Positions 9,078 to 17,556 of a stretch of 64,000 bases of DNA are shown one piece after another. Position 1 is the first letter of the stretch. The number at the start of each line of letters is the position of its first letter. The stretch lies in the NCBI GenBank assembly GCA_002428985.1, contig DIYL01000051.1, forward strand, positions 17,788 to 81,787, read 5' to 3'. The position numbers were made by a program, and so were the translations under genes. Origin of the DNA: Anaerolineales bacterium UBA6055. Its GTDB lineage: Bacteria; Chloroflexota; Anaerolineae; Aggregatilineales; Phototrophicaceae. The notes beneath the pieces were generated by a model, which saw only the letters and a list, made by a program, of their open reading frames with translations, was not told the origin of the DNA and did no database searches.

Positions 9078-10553
9078 TTAGCGCCATTGATATTGTGGCG
9101 ATGACAACATAAGGCAATAAAGTGAAGCAAGTTTGCTAGCGTAGATTTGTGGAGTGACAGGTTGCTCACCCCCCATTCCATTTGAAGTAAATTCAATATA
9201 AGGTTGACGTTGCGAATCTTCAAGGCGATAGCCGAAGACATTTATAGACACACTATCAACCATTTCATTAACTGTTGCAGGTTGTCCGATTCGTTCATGC
9301 AATGTGCTCATCAAGTTGGTTTCTTCATAACTATGTGCTTGATTGGTCAACATATCAGCAACGTTCCAACGATTCAGCAACCCATTAGTATTCACCCACG
9401 CGCCAGCAACATCTGGATAACCGTTAGGGGGCGTCCATCCATACGGTACATGCGCGAGTGATTGTAGAACTTCGATCATCTCAAAATCTTCGACAAACCG
9501 TGTTCCGGTTGCACGCAATGCACCAACGAAAAACTCAAGCGGGCGACGAAACTTCTGCCCAGTCGAATTCAAGAATTCTTGTGATGTCAGAATATGACGA
9601 AGTACAGGCTTAACATCACCACGATTTTGCATCCATACTGTCGCAGTTGAATCCACAATAGATTGTGGTGGGTTATCACTGATGAAACGTACACATAGCT
9701 TACGACTGAGGAATTGTGCAGTCGATGGATGTTCAGCGAGGATCGTGATCAAGTGCAAACCTTCTTCGATACCACGTCCAGCAGGGAAATTACGTCCAAG
9801 AATCGTTTTACTCTCATAATCATGTTCGGCCTCATTAAAATAAAAACCATCATCATTCACTGCACTGATCGTCCAACCAGTTAAAACGCGAGCAACAGCT
9901 TTGACATCGTCTTCTGAATATCCACCATCTACACCAAGTGTATGGAGCTCAAGTAATTCACGAGCATAATTTTCATTGGGGTGTTCAGCAATGTTGACTT
10001 CGTTATCAAGGTAGGTGAGCATCGCAGGGGATTTTGCCGATGCCAACAATATATCGCGGAAGTTACCCATAGCATGTTTACGGAGTACTTCACGATGATA
10101 AAACACCATGTCATTATAGAGTTCATCGGCTGACACATTAAAATGATCGCCCCAAAAATCGACCATTCGCTCGTACAACTGTGCTCGGCTATGAGTTGCA
10201 CGTAAAACCATACCCATTATCATCGGGACATATGGACGAAATTCTCCCACGGAGAACAAATCACTGCGATTCATTTCTAGAATAGGGGATAGTTGGCTGA
10301 GTTCTGGAGTGTCACTATCATCAAGTATCTCAGGGTTGAGTTGTTCTTCAAGATAAGGCACATACCCCATCCCTTTGATGCGTTGTACATCTTCAGGACG
10401 TGCCCCCCATGTAATCCGGTTCAATAGGTGAATATCGGGGTCTATCTGTTCACCATTTGCGAAAGCTTGTGGTGGTTGCAAGTACATCGCCGTAGCTGCA
10501 CCGACCACCGCCAAACTACTGGATTTCAAAAAACCACGACGAGAAAGGGTCAT
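9078..10553 (-). CDS. DUF1800-family Tat-exported protein
   Basis: 491 residues. Twin-arginine signal (LSRRGFLKSSSLAVVGAA) at the N-terminus. Family motifs include the YERMVDFWGDHFNVS segment, then ENYARELLELHTLGVDGGYS and VARVLTGWT. The ATG at 10551-10553 has GGAG eight bases upstream; a longer TTG start was rejected. Fifteen bases separate it from DUF1501, forming the usual two-gene unit. Function unknown; the family is common in Planctomycetota, Chloroflexota and environmental proteobacteria. Confidence 0.92.
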   Translation of the reverse strand: MTLSRRGFLKSSSLAVVGAATAMYLQPPQAFANGEQIDPDIHLLNRITWGARPEDVQRIKGMGYVPYLEEQLNPEILDDSDTPELSQLSPILEMNRSDLFSVGEFRPYVPMIMGMVLRATHSRAQLYERMVDFWGDHFNVSADELYNDMVFYHREVLRKHAMGNFRDILLASAKSPAMLTYLDNEVNIAEHPNENYARELLELHTLGVDGGYSEDDVKAVARVLTGWTISAVNDDGFYFNEAEHDYESKTILGRNFPAGRGIEEGLHLITILAEHPSTAQFLSRKLCVRFISDNPPQSIVDSTATVWMQNRGDVKPVLRHILTSQEFLNSTGQKFRRPLEFFVGALRATGTRFVEDFEMIEVLQSLAHVPYGWTPPNGYPDVAGAWVNTNGLLNRWNVADMLTNQAHSYEETNLMSTLHERIGQPATVNEMVDSVSINVFGYRLEDSQRQPYIEFTSNGMGGEQPVTPQIYASKLASLYCLMLSSPQYQWR

Positions 10554-10656
10554 TGTTGTCTCCAATCAGCTTGTTATCTCTACTACATAACAAGCGTATC
10601 AAAGAGTTTTGACCCAATTTTGAAGAAGTTTTGACGATTTCGTCACATTTTAGTTA

Positions 10657-11901
10657 TTATTCTTGTTGATTGATGAGATATTCAAATGCTTCCGCTTGGG
10701 ACAATTCCATATATCGAAACTCCACTATCGCTTCGGCAATACTATCCCAATCTTCCCAGATAACAGCCAACTGTAACCATGACAACCACGCCGCCACGCT
10801 ATTATCTAAATGGTCGTTAAGTGTAGCAGATTGTATTAAAAGCCATTGAGCATCAGATGTCCGATTAGATAAATGATACACTATGCCTAAATTGTGCATA
10901 GTTGTTGCGGTCATCAGCGCATTGTCATTAGATTGCCAATATGTCAAAGCAGTCTGGAAATATCGCGTTGCAACTTCAACATTTCCCACCAAGACCTTGA
11001 GAATGCCTAGCTGTGTTCGGATACGAGCATCAACATCTCCAGATGGGACGTGGGTGAGAATCTCTTCTAAAGTGACAATAGCATCAACGAATTCTTCATC
11101 GGTAATCGCCGTACATGCTTGATCAAGTAAGAGTGTGATTTCACTATCTGCAACTGACAAATTACACGGTCCAAAATTCCACGCTTGCCAATTGAGTAAA
11201 ATCCCATCATATTCGAGACGACCAAAAGCGGGTTGCAAATCACTTGTATCTTCTGACCTGTTAAAACTATTGGAAAATGCATATATTGTCATATCGTGAG
11301 ACAATGATTTTGTGTTACTCAAGCCGTCATCATCGTTGAAGGCGATTAACTCAGCATTGATGCGCATTTCAAAAGTGCCACTGTCTTCGACAAATAGCGT
11401 CGCATCCAGCCAATCTTGTGAAAATGTAGCACCCTCTTCATATCCCCAAACATCTTCCCATACCCATGTTTCATACTCATCAGCATCGGGTGGTTTTACA
11501 TCAAACCATAAATTAAGTTCCATGTTTCCAGACGATTGTTCTAACCATTGTGCGTGCCAAAATGTACGAGCAAGTAATCCATGTTCTTCACCGATGAGCA
11601 TGTATACCTCTGTAGGAAGCACATCAGGATACAGATTTATTGCAATCTCCTCTGTTGCAAATACAACATGCGGATAAGCAACAGTCAGTACTTGATGCTG
11701 TTCATCATCAGGTTCATATGCAGTAATGACCTGAAAACGACGGATGTCACTCTCTATATGTGTTTCGGGTAGCTCTTCGATTAGGTCAACAGTGGGTGTA
11801 ACGAGAAAACCCGATGGCGATCCAACTTGTACATCAATCAGAGCAAGGCTTAGCAAAGCCATAGGAAGAACCACCAACATAATTTTTAACAAACGGTTCA
11901 T
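10657..11901 (-). CDS. Secreted or membrane-anchored TPR protein
   Basis: 414 residues. An N-terminal hydrophobic stretch (MLVVLPMALLSLALIDVQVG) acts as signal or anchor. The middle is an acidic beta-rich domain of no recognised family. The C-terminal 150 residues carry TPR-like helices (for example ALMTATTMHNLGIVYHLSNR). The start shares one base with the stop of the histidine kinase gene (TAATG-type junction), so it is in the same transcript as the two-component system. A sensor-accessory or scaffold role is inferred from that coupling. Confidence 0.7.
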   Translation of the reverse strand: MNRLLKIMLVVLPMALLSLALIDVQVGSPSGFLVTPTVDLIEELPETHIESDIRRFQVITAYEPDDEQHQVLTVAYPHVVFATEEIAINLYPDVLPTEVYMLIGEEHGLLARTFWHAQWLEQSSGNMELNLWFDVKPPDADEYETWVWEDVWGYEEGATFSQDWLDATLFVEDSGTFEMRINAELIAFNDDDGLSNTKSLSHDMTIYAFSNSFNRSEDTSDLQPAFGRLEYDGILLNWQAWNFGPCNLSVADSEITLLLDQACTAITDEEFVDAIVTLEEILTHVPSGDVDARIRTQLGILKVLVGNVEVATRYFQTALTYWQSNDNALMTATTMHNLGIVYHLSNRTSDAQWLLIQSATLNDHLDNSVAAWLSWLQLAVIWEDWDSIAEAIVEFRYMELSQAEAFEYLINQQE

Positions 11902-13058
11902 TAGCGGTCTCCTTCGTATACAGGCAATATAATCTGCATCGTCGTTCCTTCACCAAGTGTACTCTTTGCTTGAATGCGTCCATGGTGCATCTCGACAATC
12001 TTCTTGACGGTAGATAAGCCTAATCCGCTACCCCCTTTTTGTTTTGTCGCACGTACCAGTGGTTCGAAAATTTTGTCGGGTAAATAATCAGGTTCAATCC
12101 CTGCCCCATTATCCTGAATCAAAATTACAATATTCCGATTATTTCGTTGTACACGAACCCGAATGTGTCCATCTTGAGTCGTATATTTGATGCTATTATC
12201 AATGAGGTTTTCAATAGCACGCACCATCAAATCACGATCCACATAAATTGGCATTTCATCATGTGGCAATTGTAGTTGAATCGATTTCCCTTGTGTGATC
12301 GCAGTATCTTCTAATGTATAAAGTGATTCTTCAATAACATCAGCCGCATCAATCACATCCAATTGAAGTGGAACATATTCCAAGCGCGCATCAAATAACA
12401 TACTGTCGACCAACCGTGACAAACGTTGTGCCTCAGCTTCAATCGTATCAGCAGATTGTTTCCAGTTAGTGGTATGAGCAGGGTCAGAATACTTTAGATT
12501 CGCAGCATGGCCAATAATCCCTGCCAAAGGATTACGCATATCATGTACGATACGGCGGATGAATAAATCATAGAACGCCGAGCGATCATCGCGTTTTGCA
12601 ATGGGTTCAAAACTAATCAAAAAATTTGAACGCGATAATGACTTGATCCTAAGCTGAAATTGTCGATCATCGGCAGTAGTGATCACTTGCCGAATCAACA
12701 GATTACTTTCTTCGACAATGGTTGTAAATGTCCTTGACAGCTGTTTCTCAATATCGCTGGTGATAATATTTTTAGTCTCTCGGTTACGCCAGATGATGCG
12801 ACCTTTACTATCGGTAATCAGTATTGGATGTTCAACAAGATCCATCGCTTTGTCACGAAGTTTACGCCTTTCATCTGAAGACAAAACAACAACCCCAATT
12901 CCAATAACAACGATCCCTGTGAGGAACCATGCCATGGCAAGCGGTGAAGCAAATGAAATTGTGACCAAGGGCATATCTGTACGAAATATCAGCAAAGTAG
13001 TGGTAAGCAACCAAGTGCTCCATGCAACCGCAACAATAATATATTCAGATCGTTTCAT
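11901..13058 (-). CDS. Sensor histidine kinase with PAS-like domain
   Basis: 385 residues. Two N-terminal membrane segments (about 8-24 and 37-60) with almost no periplasmic loop, then a PAS-like domain (about 72-150, DSKGRIIWRN). The HisKA helix has the phospho-acceptor His172 in VHDMRNPLAG; the HATPase has an N box (IENLIDNSIKYT) and G boxes (DNGAGIEP, GGSGLGLSTV). The gene overlaps the response regulator by four bases (ATGA), so kinase and regulator are a cognate pair. Confidence 0.93.
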   Translation of the reverse strand: MKRSEYIIVAVAWSTWLLTTTLLIFRTDMPLVTISFASPLAMAWFLTGIVVIGIGVVVLSSDERRKLRDKAMDLVEHPILITDSKGRIIWRNRETKNIITSDIEKQLSRTFTTIVEESNLLIRQVITTADDRQFQLRIKSLSRSNFLISFEPIAKRDDRSAFYDLFIRRIVHDMRNPLAGIIGHAANLKYSDPAHTTNWKQSADTIEAEAQRLSRLVDSMLFDARLEYVPLQLDVIDAADVIEESLYTLEDTAITQGKSIQLQLPHDEMPIYVDRDLMVRAIENLIDNSIKYTTQDGHIRVRVQRNNRNIVILIQDNGAGIEPDYLPDKIFEPLVRATKQKGGSGLGLSTVKKIVEMHHGRIQAKSTLGEGTTMQIILPVYEGDR

Positions 13059-13789
13059 TGGCTCACCAAACGATAGCCGACACCGTGTACAGTCTCAATT
13101 AATTCGTTACGTCTCAGTTTTAACTTACGGCGGATTGCCGCAATGTGCCGATCAACTGTGCGTTCATACCCGTCCCATGAATAATCCCAAACATTGTTCA
13201 ACAGCGCCTCGCGAGTCCATTGACGATCTGGATTCCGCGCAAGAAATGCCAACACAGAAAATTCTATCGGTGTGAAGCTAATCTGTTCTCCCTTGTACGA
13301 TGCGCGAAAATTAACAAGGTCAATATCAAGCTCGCCGATGATTATTTGTGAATTTTTATAAGTAGCAGAAGTTGGACGGGTCTCTTGACGAATTCGATTG
13401 ACAGCACTCAAGGTCGAACGAATCTGAGTCGCAAGCATATTATTATCCCAAGGTTTTGTAATGAATGCTATCGCACCCTGACCAAGGCTCTCGACTTGCC
13501 ACTCAGGATAGGAGGTCAGCATAATAATCGGAATAAATTTTTCACGCTCGCGCAATACCCGGCAAACTTCAATGCCACTCATGCCGCTCATCGCATCCTC
13601 AGATAAAACAACATCTAACAAAATAAGGTCAGGTACATGATCTTGTATACGACGAATCGCATCTTCACCTGTTGCATAATCTTCGGTGACATACCCTAGA
13701 TGATTTAAGAACGTAACTAATGCTGAGCGTATAGATTCTTCATCGTCAACAATCATAATAAGAGATTTTTGAGTCACAATATCGTCCAA
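13055..13789 (-). CDS. OmpR-family response regulator
   Basis: 244 residues. Receiver domain with acidic pocket DDEE at 15-18, predicted phospho-acceptor Asp59 in DLILLDVVL, and the conserved Lys in FITKPWD. The C-terminal winged helix reads SFTPIEFSVLAFLARNP and RTVDRHIAAIRRKL. First gene of the minus-strand cluster; the membrane kinase and secreted TPR protein follow with overlaps. Likely targets are the adjacent DUF1800/DUF1501 genes, but no repeated operator was identified. Confidence 0.93.
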   Translation of the reverse strand: MDDIVTQKSLIMIVDDEESIRSALVTFLNHLGYVTEDYATGEDAIRRIQDHVPDLILLDVVLSEDAMSGMSGIEVCRVLREREKFIPIIMLTSYPEWQVESLGQGAIAFITKPWDNNMLATQIRSTLSAVNRIRQETRPTSATYKNSQIIIGELDIDLVNFRASYKGEQISFTPIEFSVLAFLARNPDRQWTREALLNNVWDYSWDGYERTVDRHIAAIRRKLKLRRNELIETVHGVGYRLVSQ

Positions 13790-13944
13790 ATCTGTGTTTT
13801 CATCTTTATGTCGAGTGTATCATGCTTTTGATAAGCATCTATATTTTCAAAGATAACAGTTGAAGGATCTATGCATTTAACGAATTCAATCACTTTGCAC
13901 TATAATATCTATTATGGTGGGATAGATTCTGTAGGGGGATACTC

Positions 13945-14683
13945 ATGCAAGCGACCACAATCGAGGAAGTTATTGATTTACTCGAAAATATCATCACTGA
14001 CGAACGTAAAACAGGGAGTCGAATAGCTTTGCATGCATGTATCGTTTGGTGACAATTGAAGTCAAACCCACTGTGATGGTGGTTTTTTCAATGATAATGA
14101 TCTTATGCGCAAACTAGATGTCGTTTTTGCAAATTACTACTTTCGCAATTTGGTAAAATTCCGACAAGGCGACAAGCCCAGTCAATCTTGGGCGATTTCT
14201 TTTGATACAACAGAAAGCAACCACCACCTCATTCTTTAATATCTCCTTGTGGGAATGAATGCACATATTAGCTTTGATCTGGGAATGGCACTGGTTGATG
14301 TTAAAGGTGAAAATCTATCTCAGTCTGTCCGAGAAGACTTCAACAAAATCAATCTTATCCTTGCGCAAATGATTGATTCCATCCAGAGCAAAATTCGGCA
14401 AGTATCACCTTTAATTGGTTTACTAGATATTTTATCCCGATTTGATGAAGCCCTAACAGCATTTAGTATTAAAATTGCCCGAGACGCTGCCTGGGGCTTC
14501 GCTGTCGGAATTTCTGAACAGTCACCAGACAATCTTGAGGCATTCATCCAAGCGAGAGATCAGTCAGTGGCAACATTTGGTCAACAGCTTTTACAACTTC
14601 AAGGTCTTGTTCGTTTAGGTGTTCGACTGATTAATCTAACCGAGCGCAAGAATATTCCTTATATTGTTGATACGCTTAGATAG
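13945..14683 (+). pseudogene. DUF5995-family protein gene, disrupted by two frameshifts and a stop codon
   Basis: A GGGGGA ribosome-binding site precedes an ATG at 13945 reading MQATTIEEVIDLLENI. The frame breaks near 14025 and resumes as FACMYRLVTIEVK, breaks again near 14072 and resumes as FFNDNDLMRKLDVVFANYYF. An in-frame TAA at about 14237-14240 then interrupts HLIL-YLLVGMNAHISFDLG. The pieces in order match the DUF5995 family (LYR-VT, LDV-FAN-Y, GMNAHI-DL). Only the last 144 codons form an open frame, so an intact product is not expected. Function of the family is unknown. Confidence 0.8.
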
Positions 14684-14687
14684 TTAT

Positions 14688-15758
14688 TCATGAGCGAGTC
14701 CAGCTAAGTTTATCAAACGACTGACTCGAATCTGTTTGTGTATCGATCAAACAGCTCTCGAATAAACGCGTGAGCTCGTCACCACTAATGCCATCATGAG
14801 AGCTAATAATAACAATCTGTGTTCGACGTGGCTCATCATCCAACCACAGACGATGACGAACAAGGTCGGCTCGCTGCCCAACTAATTGGAAGATAAACCG
14901 ATCGTCTGGGCGCTCTGCTATATGGATAATTCCCTTCGATCGATATACTGTAGTCGGCAATGAATCAAGTACTTCTTTAAGTCGATCGAGCTTCAACGGT
15001 GTCGTTGATGTCCAACTCCATGTTGAGTAAACAAGTGTGTGATCGTGGTTGTGGTGATGATGATCATGATCGAGCTCTTCATCGACAGCATGCACATGCA
15101 CATCATGAGCAGGGCGTTCAGCTAGTTTCTCCGGTGCAAACTGACCACTACCCAATAAGAGTTCGGGCGCAACCTGCCCTTGTTGTGCTTCAATAATACG
15201 GGCATTCGGTGTAATCTCGTGAATCTTTGCTTTCACCATCTCTACATAAGTATCTGTTACCAGATCAACTTTATTCAACACAACAAACTCTGCAAACCTG
15301 ACTTGATCAATACCTAAGTTTTTGTCAGCGCCTGTGAGTTCCAGAAAGTACTCAGCATCTACAACAGTAATCACACCATCCATATAGACCAGTGGCATAA
15401 ATTCCGGCACACGAAATGTCATTGCAATGGCAACAGGGTCGGAAACACCACTTGCTTCAATGATGATATATTCAGGTGGATCATCTCGATGAATCAACTG
15501 TAACGTTTCGCGCATAAGGTCGCCGCGGATGGTACAACAGATACAACCGTTGGAGAGTTGAACCATATCACCTTCAACACCTACAATCAGTTGGGCATCA
15601 ACATTGATTGCACCGAAGTCGTTGACCAGTACAGCAATCTTCATGCCATGATCGCTATGCAGAATATAGTTTAAGAGTGTGGTCTTGCCTGCACCAAGAA
15701 ATCCTGTCAAAATCGTAACCGGAACTGGAAAATGCTCTGGATATTTGGACTTTGTCAT
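14688..15758 (-). CDS. CobW/ZNG1-type GTP-dependent zinc metallochaperone
   Basis: 356 residues, G3E-family GTPase. Walker A GFLGAGKTTLL at about 19-29, the metal-binding CxCC motif (GCICCTIRGD, Cys72-Cys74-Cys75), NKVD as base-specificity motif, and a His-rich loop (DHDHHHHNHDH, around 235). The CobW C-terminal domain follows (RSKGIIHIAERPDDRFIF). It overlaps the zinc permease gene by four bases and sits in a Zur-headed operon, so zinc delivery is far more likely than a cobalamin role. Confidence 0.92.
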   Translation of the reverse strand: MTKSKYPEHFPVPVTILTGFLGAGKTTLLNYILHSDHGMKIAVLVNDFGAINVDAQLIVGVEGDMVQLSNGCICCTIRGDLMRETLQLIHRDDPPEYIIIEASGVSDPVAIAMTFRVPEFMPLVYMDGVITVVDAEYFLELTGADKNLGIDQVRFAEFVVLNKVDLVTDTYVEMVKAKIHEITPNARIIEAQQGQVAPELLLGSGQFAPEKLAERPAHDVHVHAVDEELDHDHHHHNHDHTLVYSTWSWTSTTPLKLDRLKEVLDSLPTTVYRSKGIIHIAERPDDRFIFQLVGQRADLVRHRLWLDDEPRRTQIVIISSHDGISGDELTRLFESCLIDTQTDSSQSFDKLSWTRS

Positions 15759-16663
15759 AGCGCCTCACTTCGTTTCATATTATGACTTTCTTCGTTTTCG
15801 GTAGTATCTATCAATGTAGCTAGCCACACCCAGATTGACTTGAGGCTGAAAACAACAGCAAATAGTGTACTCATCGTCAAGACGATTGACGCACCAGATG
15901 GAACATCCAAATAATAAGATAGGTAAAATCCAGCAATACCACTCAAGATGCCTATAAATGTGGCACAGATAATCATATGGTGCAATCTTTGCGTGAGCAA
16001 TCGAGCAGTCGCAGCAGGTGTGATAAGCAACGCCAACATCAGAGCAATACCAACAGCTTGTAAACTGGCAACAATTGTGACGGCAATCAAGATTAACAAT
16101 AGCACGCGTAGACGTTCCACAGGCAGTTTAAGTGTATGTGCAAGACTGAGATCGAAACTTATGATCAGAAACTGCTTGTAAAAGATGGCGATAACCAGCA
16201 GAACCAATCCACCTAGCACAAACATAGTTTGTAAGTCGCTCGGACTAATGCCATTGATACTTCCGAATAAGATGTGCGCAAGATCAATACTATAACTACC
16301 TTGAGTACTAATAATAGCAATACCCAAAGCAAACATGGTAACAAACACCAATCCCACAGCAGTATCTTCTTTCAGTCTGTCATTACGAGTTAAGAAGGCA
16401 ATGACTAAAGCTGATAGGATCCCTGCCCCTAAGCCACCTACAAATAGATTACTGCCCACAGCACCTCCAGCTGCTGTGTATGAGAGTGCGACACCAGGCA
16501 ACACAGAATGTGCGAGTGCATCTCCAAAAAATGAGAGACCCCGCACAACAACAAAGCAACCGATTACGGAACTGATACCACCAACAAGTATAAGTGCCAG
16601 AAGACCACGCTGAATGAAGGTATAACTTAGGGGTTCAGCAAAGAAGTTCAGGATTGCATCCAT
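15755..16663 (-). CDS. znuB: Zinc/manganese ABC transporter permease, ZnuB type
   Basis: 302 residues with about eight or nine membrane segments. Family signatures include SFFGDALAHSVLPGVAL near the N-terminus and ALMLALLITPAATARLL in the coupling region. A GGAGA ribosome-binding site lies just upstream, 5 bp after the ATPase stop. It would form the membrane channel for metal delivered by the His-rich binding protein at 17557-19083. Metal specificity (Zn over Mn) is inferred from the Zur and CobW genes in the same operon. Confidence 0.9.
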   Translation of the reverse strand: MDAILNFFAEPLSYTFIQRGLLALILVGGISSVIGCFVVVRGLSFFGDALAHSVLPGVALSYTAAGGAVGSNLFVGGLGAGILSALVIAFLTRNDRLKEDTAVGLVFVTMFALGIAIISTQGSYSIDLAHILFGSINGISPSDLQTMFVLGGLVLLVIAIFYKQFLIISFDLSLAHTLKLPVERLRVLLLILIAVTIVASLQAVGIALMLALLITPAATARLLTQRLHHMIICATFIGILSGIAGFYLSYYLDVPSGASIVLTMSTLFAVVFSLKSIWVWLATLIDTTENEESHNMKRSEAL

Positions 16664-16668
16664 TATAT

Positions 16669-17481
16669 TTAGTCTCCTGCTCCACGTTCATCTGCAATAA
16701 AAATCGTTTCATCACCTTGTTGAAAGACGGTAAGTGCGCCACCATAAGCCTGTCGCAACATATTAGGTTGCATGACGATCTGAGGTGTGTCAAACCCAAT
16801 GAGTTGACGCTTCAACAGTAATACTCTGTCAAAATCACGTCCAGCACGTCCTAAATCATGGGTTGCCAGTAAAATCGTAATACCTTGTTCGGTTAGGAGG
16901 TCGAGTGTATTCATAATTTCTTGTTCTGCAGCTGTATCCACACCAGTAAAGGGTTCATCCATCAGCAAGACACGGCTATCTTGTGCAAGCGCACGAGCAA
17001 TAAATACGCGTCGTCGCTGACCACCACTTAATTGGCTGATCTGGCGATTTGCAAACTGTGATAAATTAAGTTGTTCCAATAAATCGTGTACAACAGCGTG
17101 ATCGTCTCGTCGCCACCACGAAAACCATCGGCTTTGTCGAGCACGTCCCATCATCACAACATCGTAAACGGTTACAGGAAATGACCAATCTATCTCATTC
17201 TGCTGTGGTACATAACCGACAAATGCATGGCTACTACGACAATCTTCACCCATCACGGAGATTTCACCATTTGTGAAGGGAATTAACCCGCCAATCGCTT
17301 TAAATAGCGTACTTTTGCCTGCACCATTGGGGCCAATGAGTGCAACACGTTCACCGGATTGAATAGTAAAGGTAAGGTGATTGATGGCACGTTTGTCTCC
17401 GGGATAACCAGCGCTTAGATTCTTTACATCTAGTGCAGGCCAGTTAGAACCATGCTTAGTTGTCGAAGATGGTGTTGTCAT
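16669..17481 (-). CDS. znuC: Zinc/manganese ABC transporter ATP-binding protein, ZnuC type
   Basis: 270 residues. Walker A GPNGAGKSTLF, Q-loop in VGYVPQQNEIDW, signature LSGGQRRRVFIARAL, Walker B VLLMDEPFTGVD and the H-loop in ATHDLGRAG. The YVPQ...DW-FPV-V-DVV-MG arrangement is typical of the Mn/Zn subfamily. It is separated from the binding-protein gene by a strong hairpin (17502-17531), probably setting lower expression than the binding protein. Confidence 0.92.
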   Translation of the reverse strand: MTTPSSTTKHGSNWPALDVKNLSAGYPGDKRAINHLTFTIQSGERVALIGPNGAGKSTLFKAIGGLIPFTNGEISVMGEDCRSSHAFVGYVPQQNEIDWSFPVTVYDVVMMGRARQSRWFSWWRRDDHAVVHDLLEQLNLSQFANRQISQLSGGQRRRVFIARALAQDSRVLLMDEPFTGVDTAAEQEIMNTLDLLTEQGITILLATHDLGRAGRDFDRVLLLKRQLIGFDTPQIVMQPNMLRQAYGGALTVFQQGDETIFIADERGAGD

Positions 17482-17501
17482 ATGTCCTCGTATAAAATAA
17501 T

Positions 17502-17531
17502 ACAGGCGATACCCTCAAGGATACCGCCTGT
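17502..17531 (-). terminator. Intercistronic hairpin between the zinc-binding protein and ATPase genes
   Basis: Arms ACAGGCG (17502-17508) and CGCCTGT (17525-17531), extended inward by GATACC/GGTATC pairing with a bulge. On the minus-strand transcript it is followed by ATTATTTTATA. It could act as a partial terminator or mRNA-stabilising element that favours the first gene. Confidence 0.75.
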
Positions 17532-17556
17532 ACTCATAAATTAGTAGAAGTAATGA

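Noticed and set aside
14688..15758. CobW-type gene considered part of the cobalamin pathway
   Set aside because: It is about 30 kb from the cobalamin genes and is joined to the zinc transporter by an overlap; ZNG1-like zinc function fits better.
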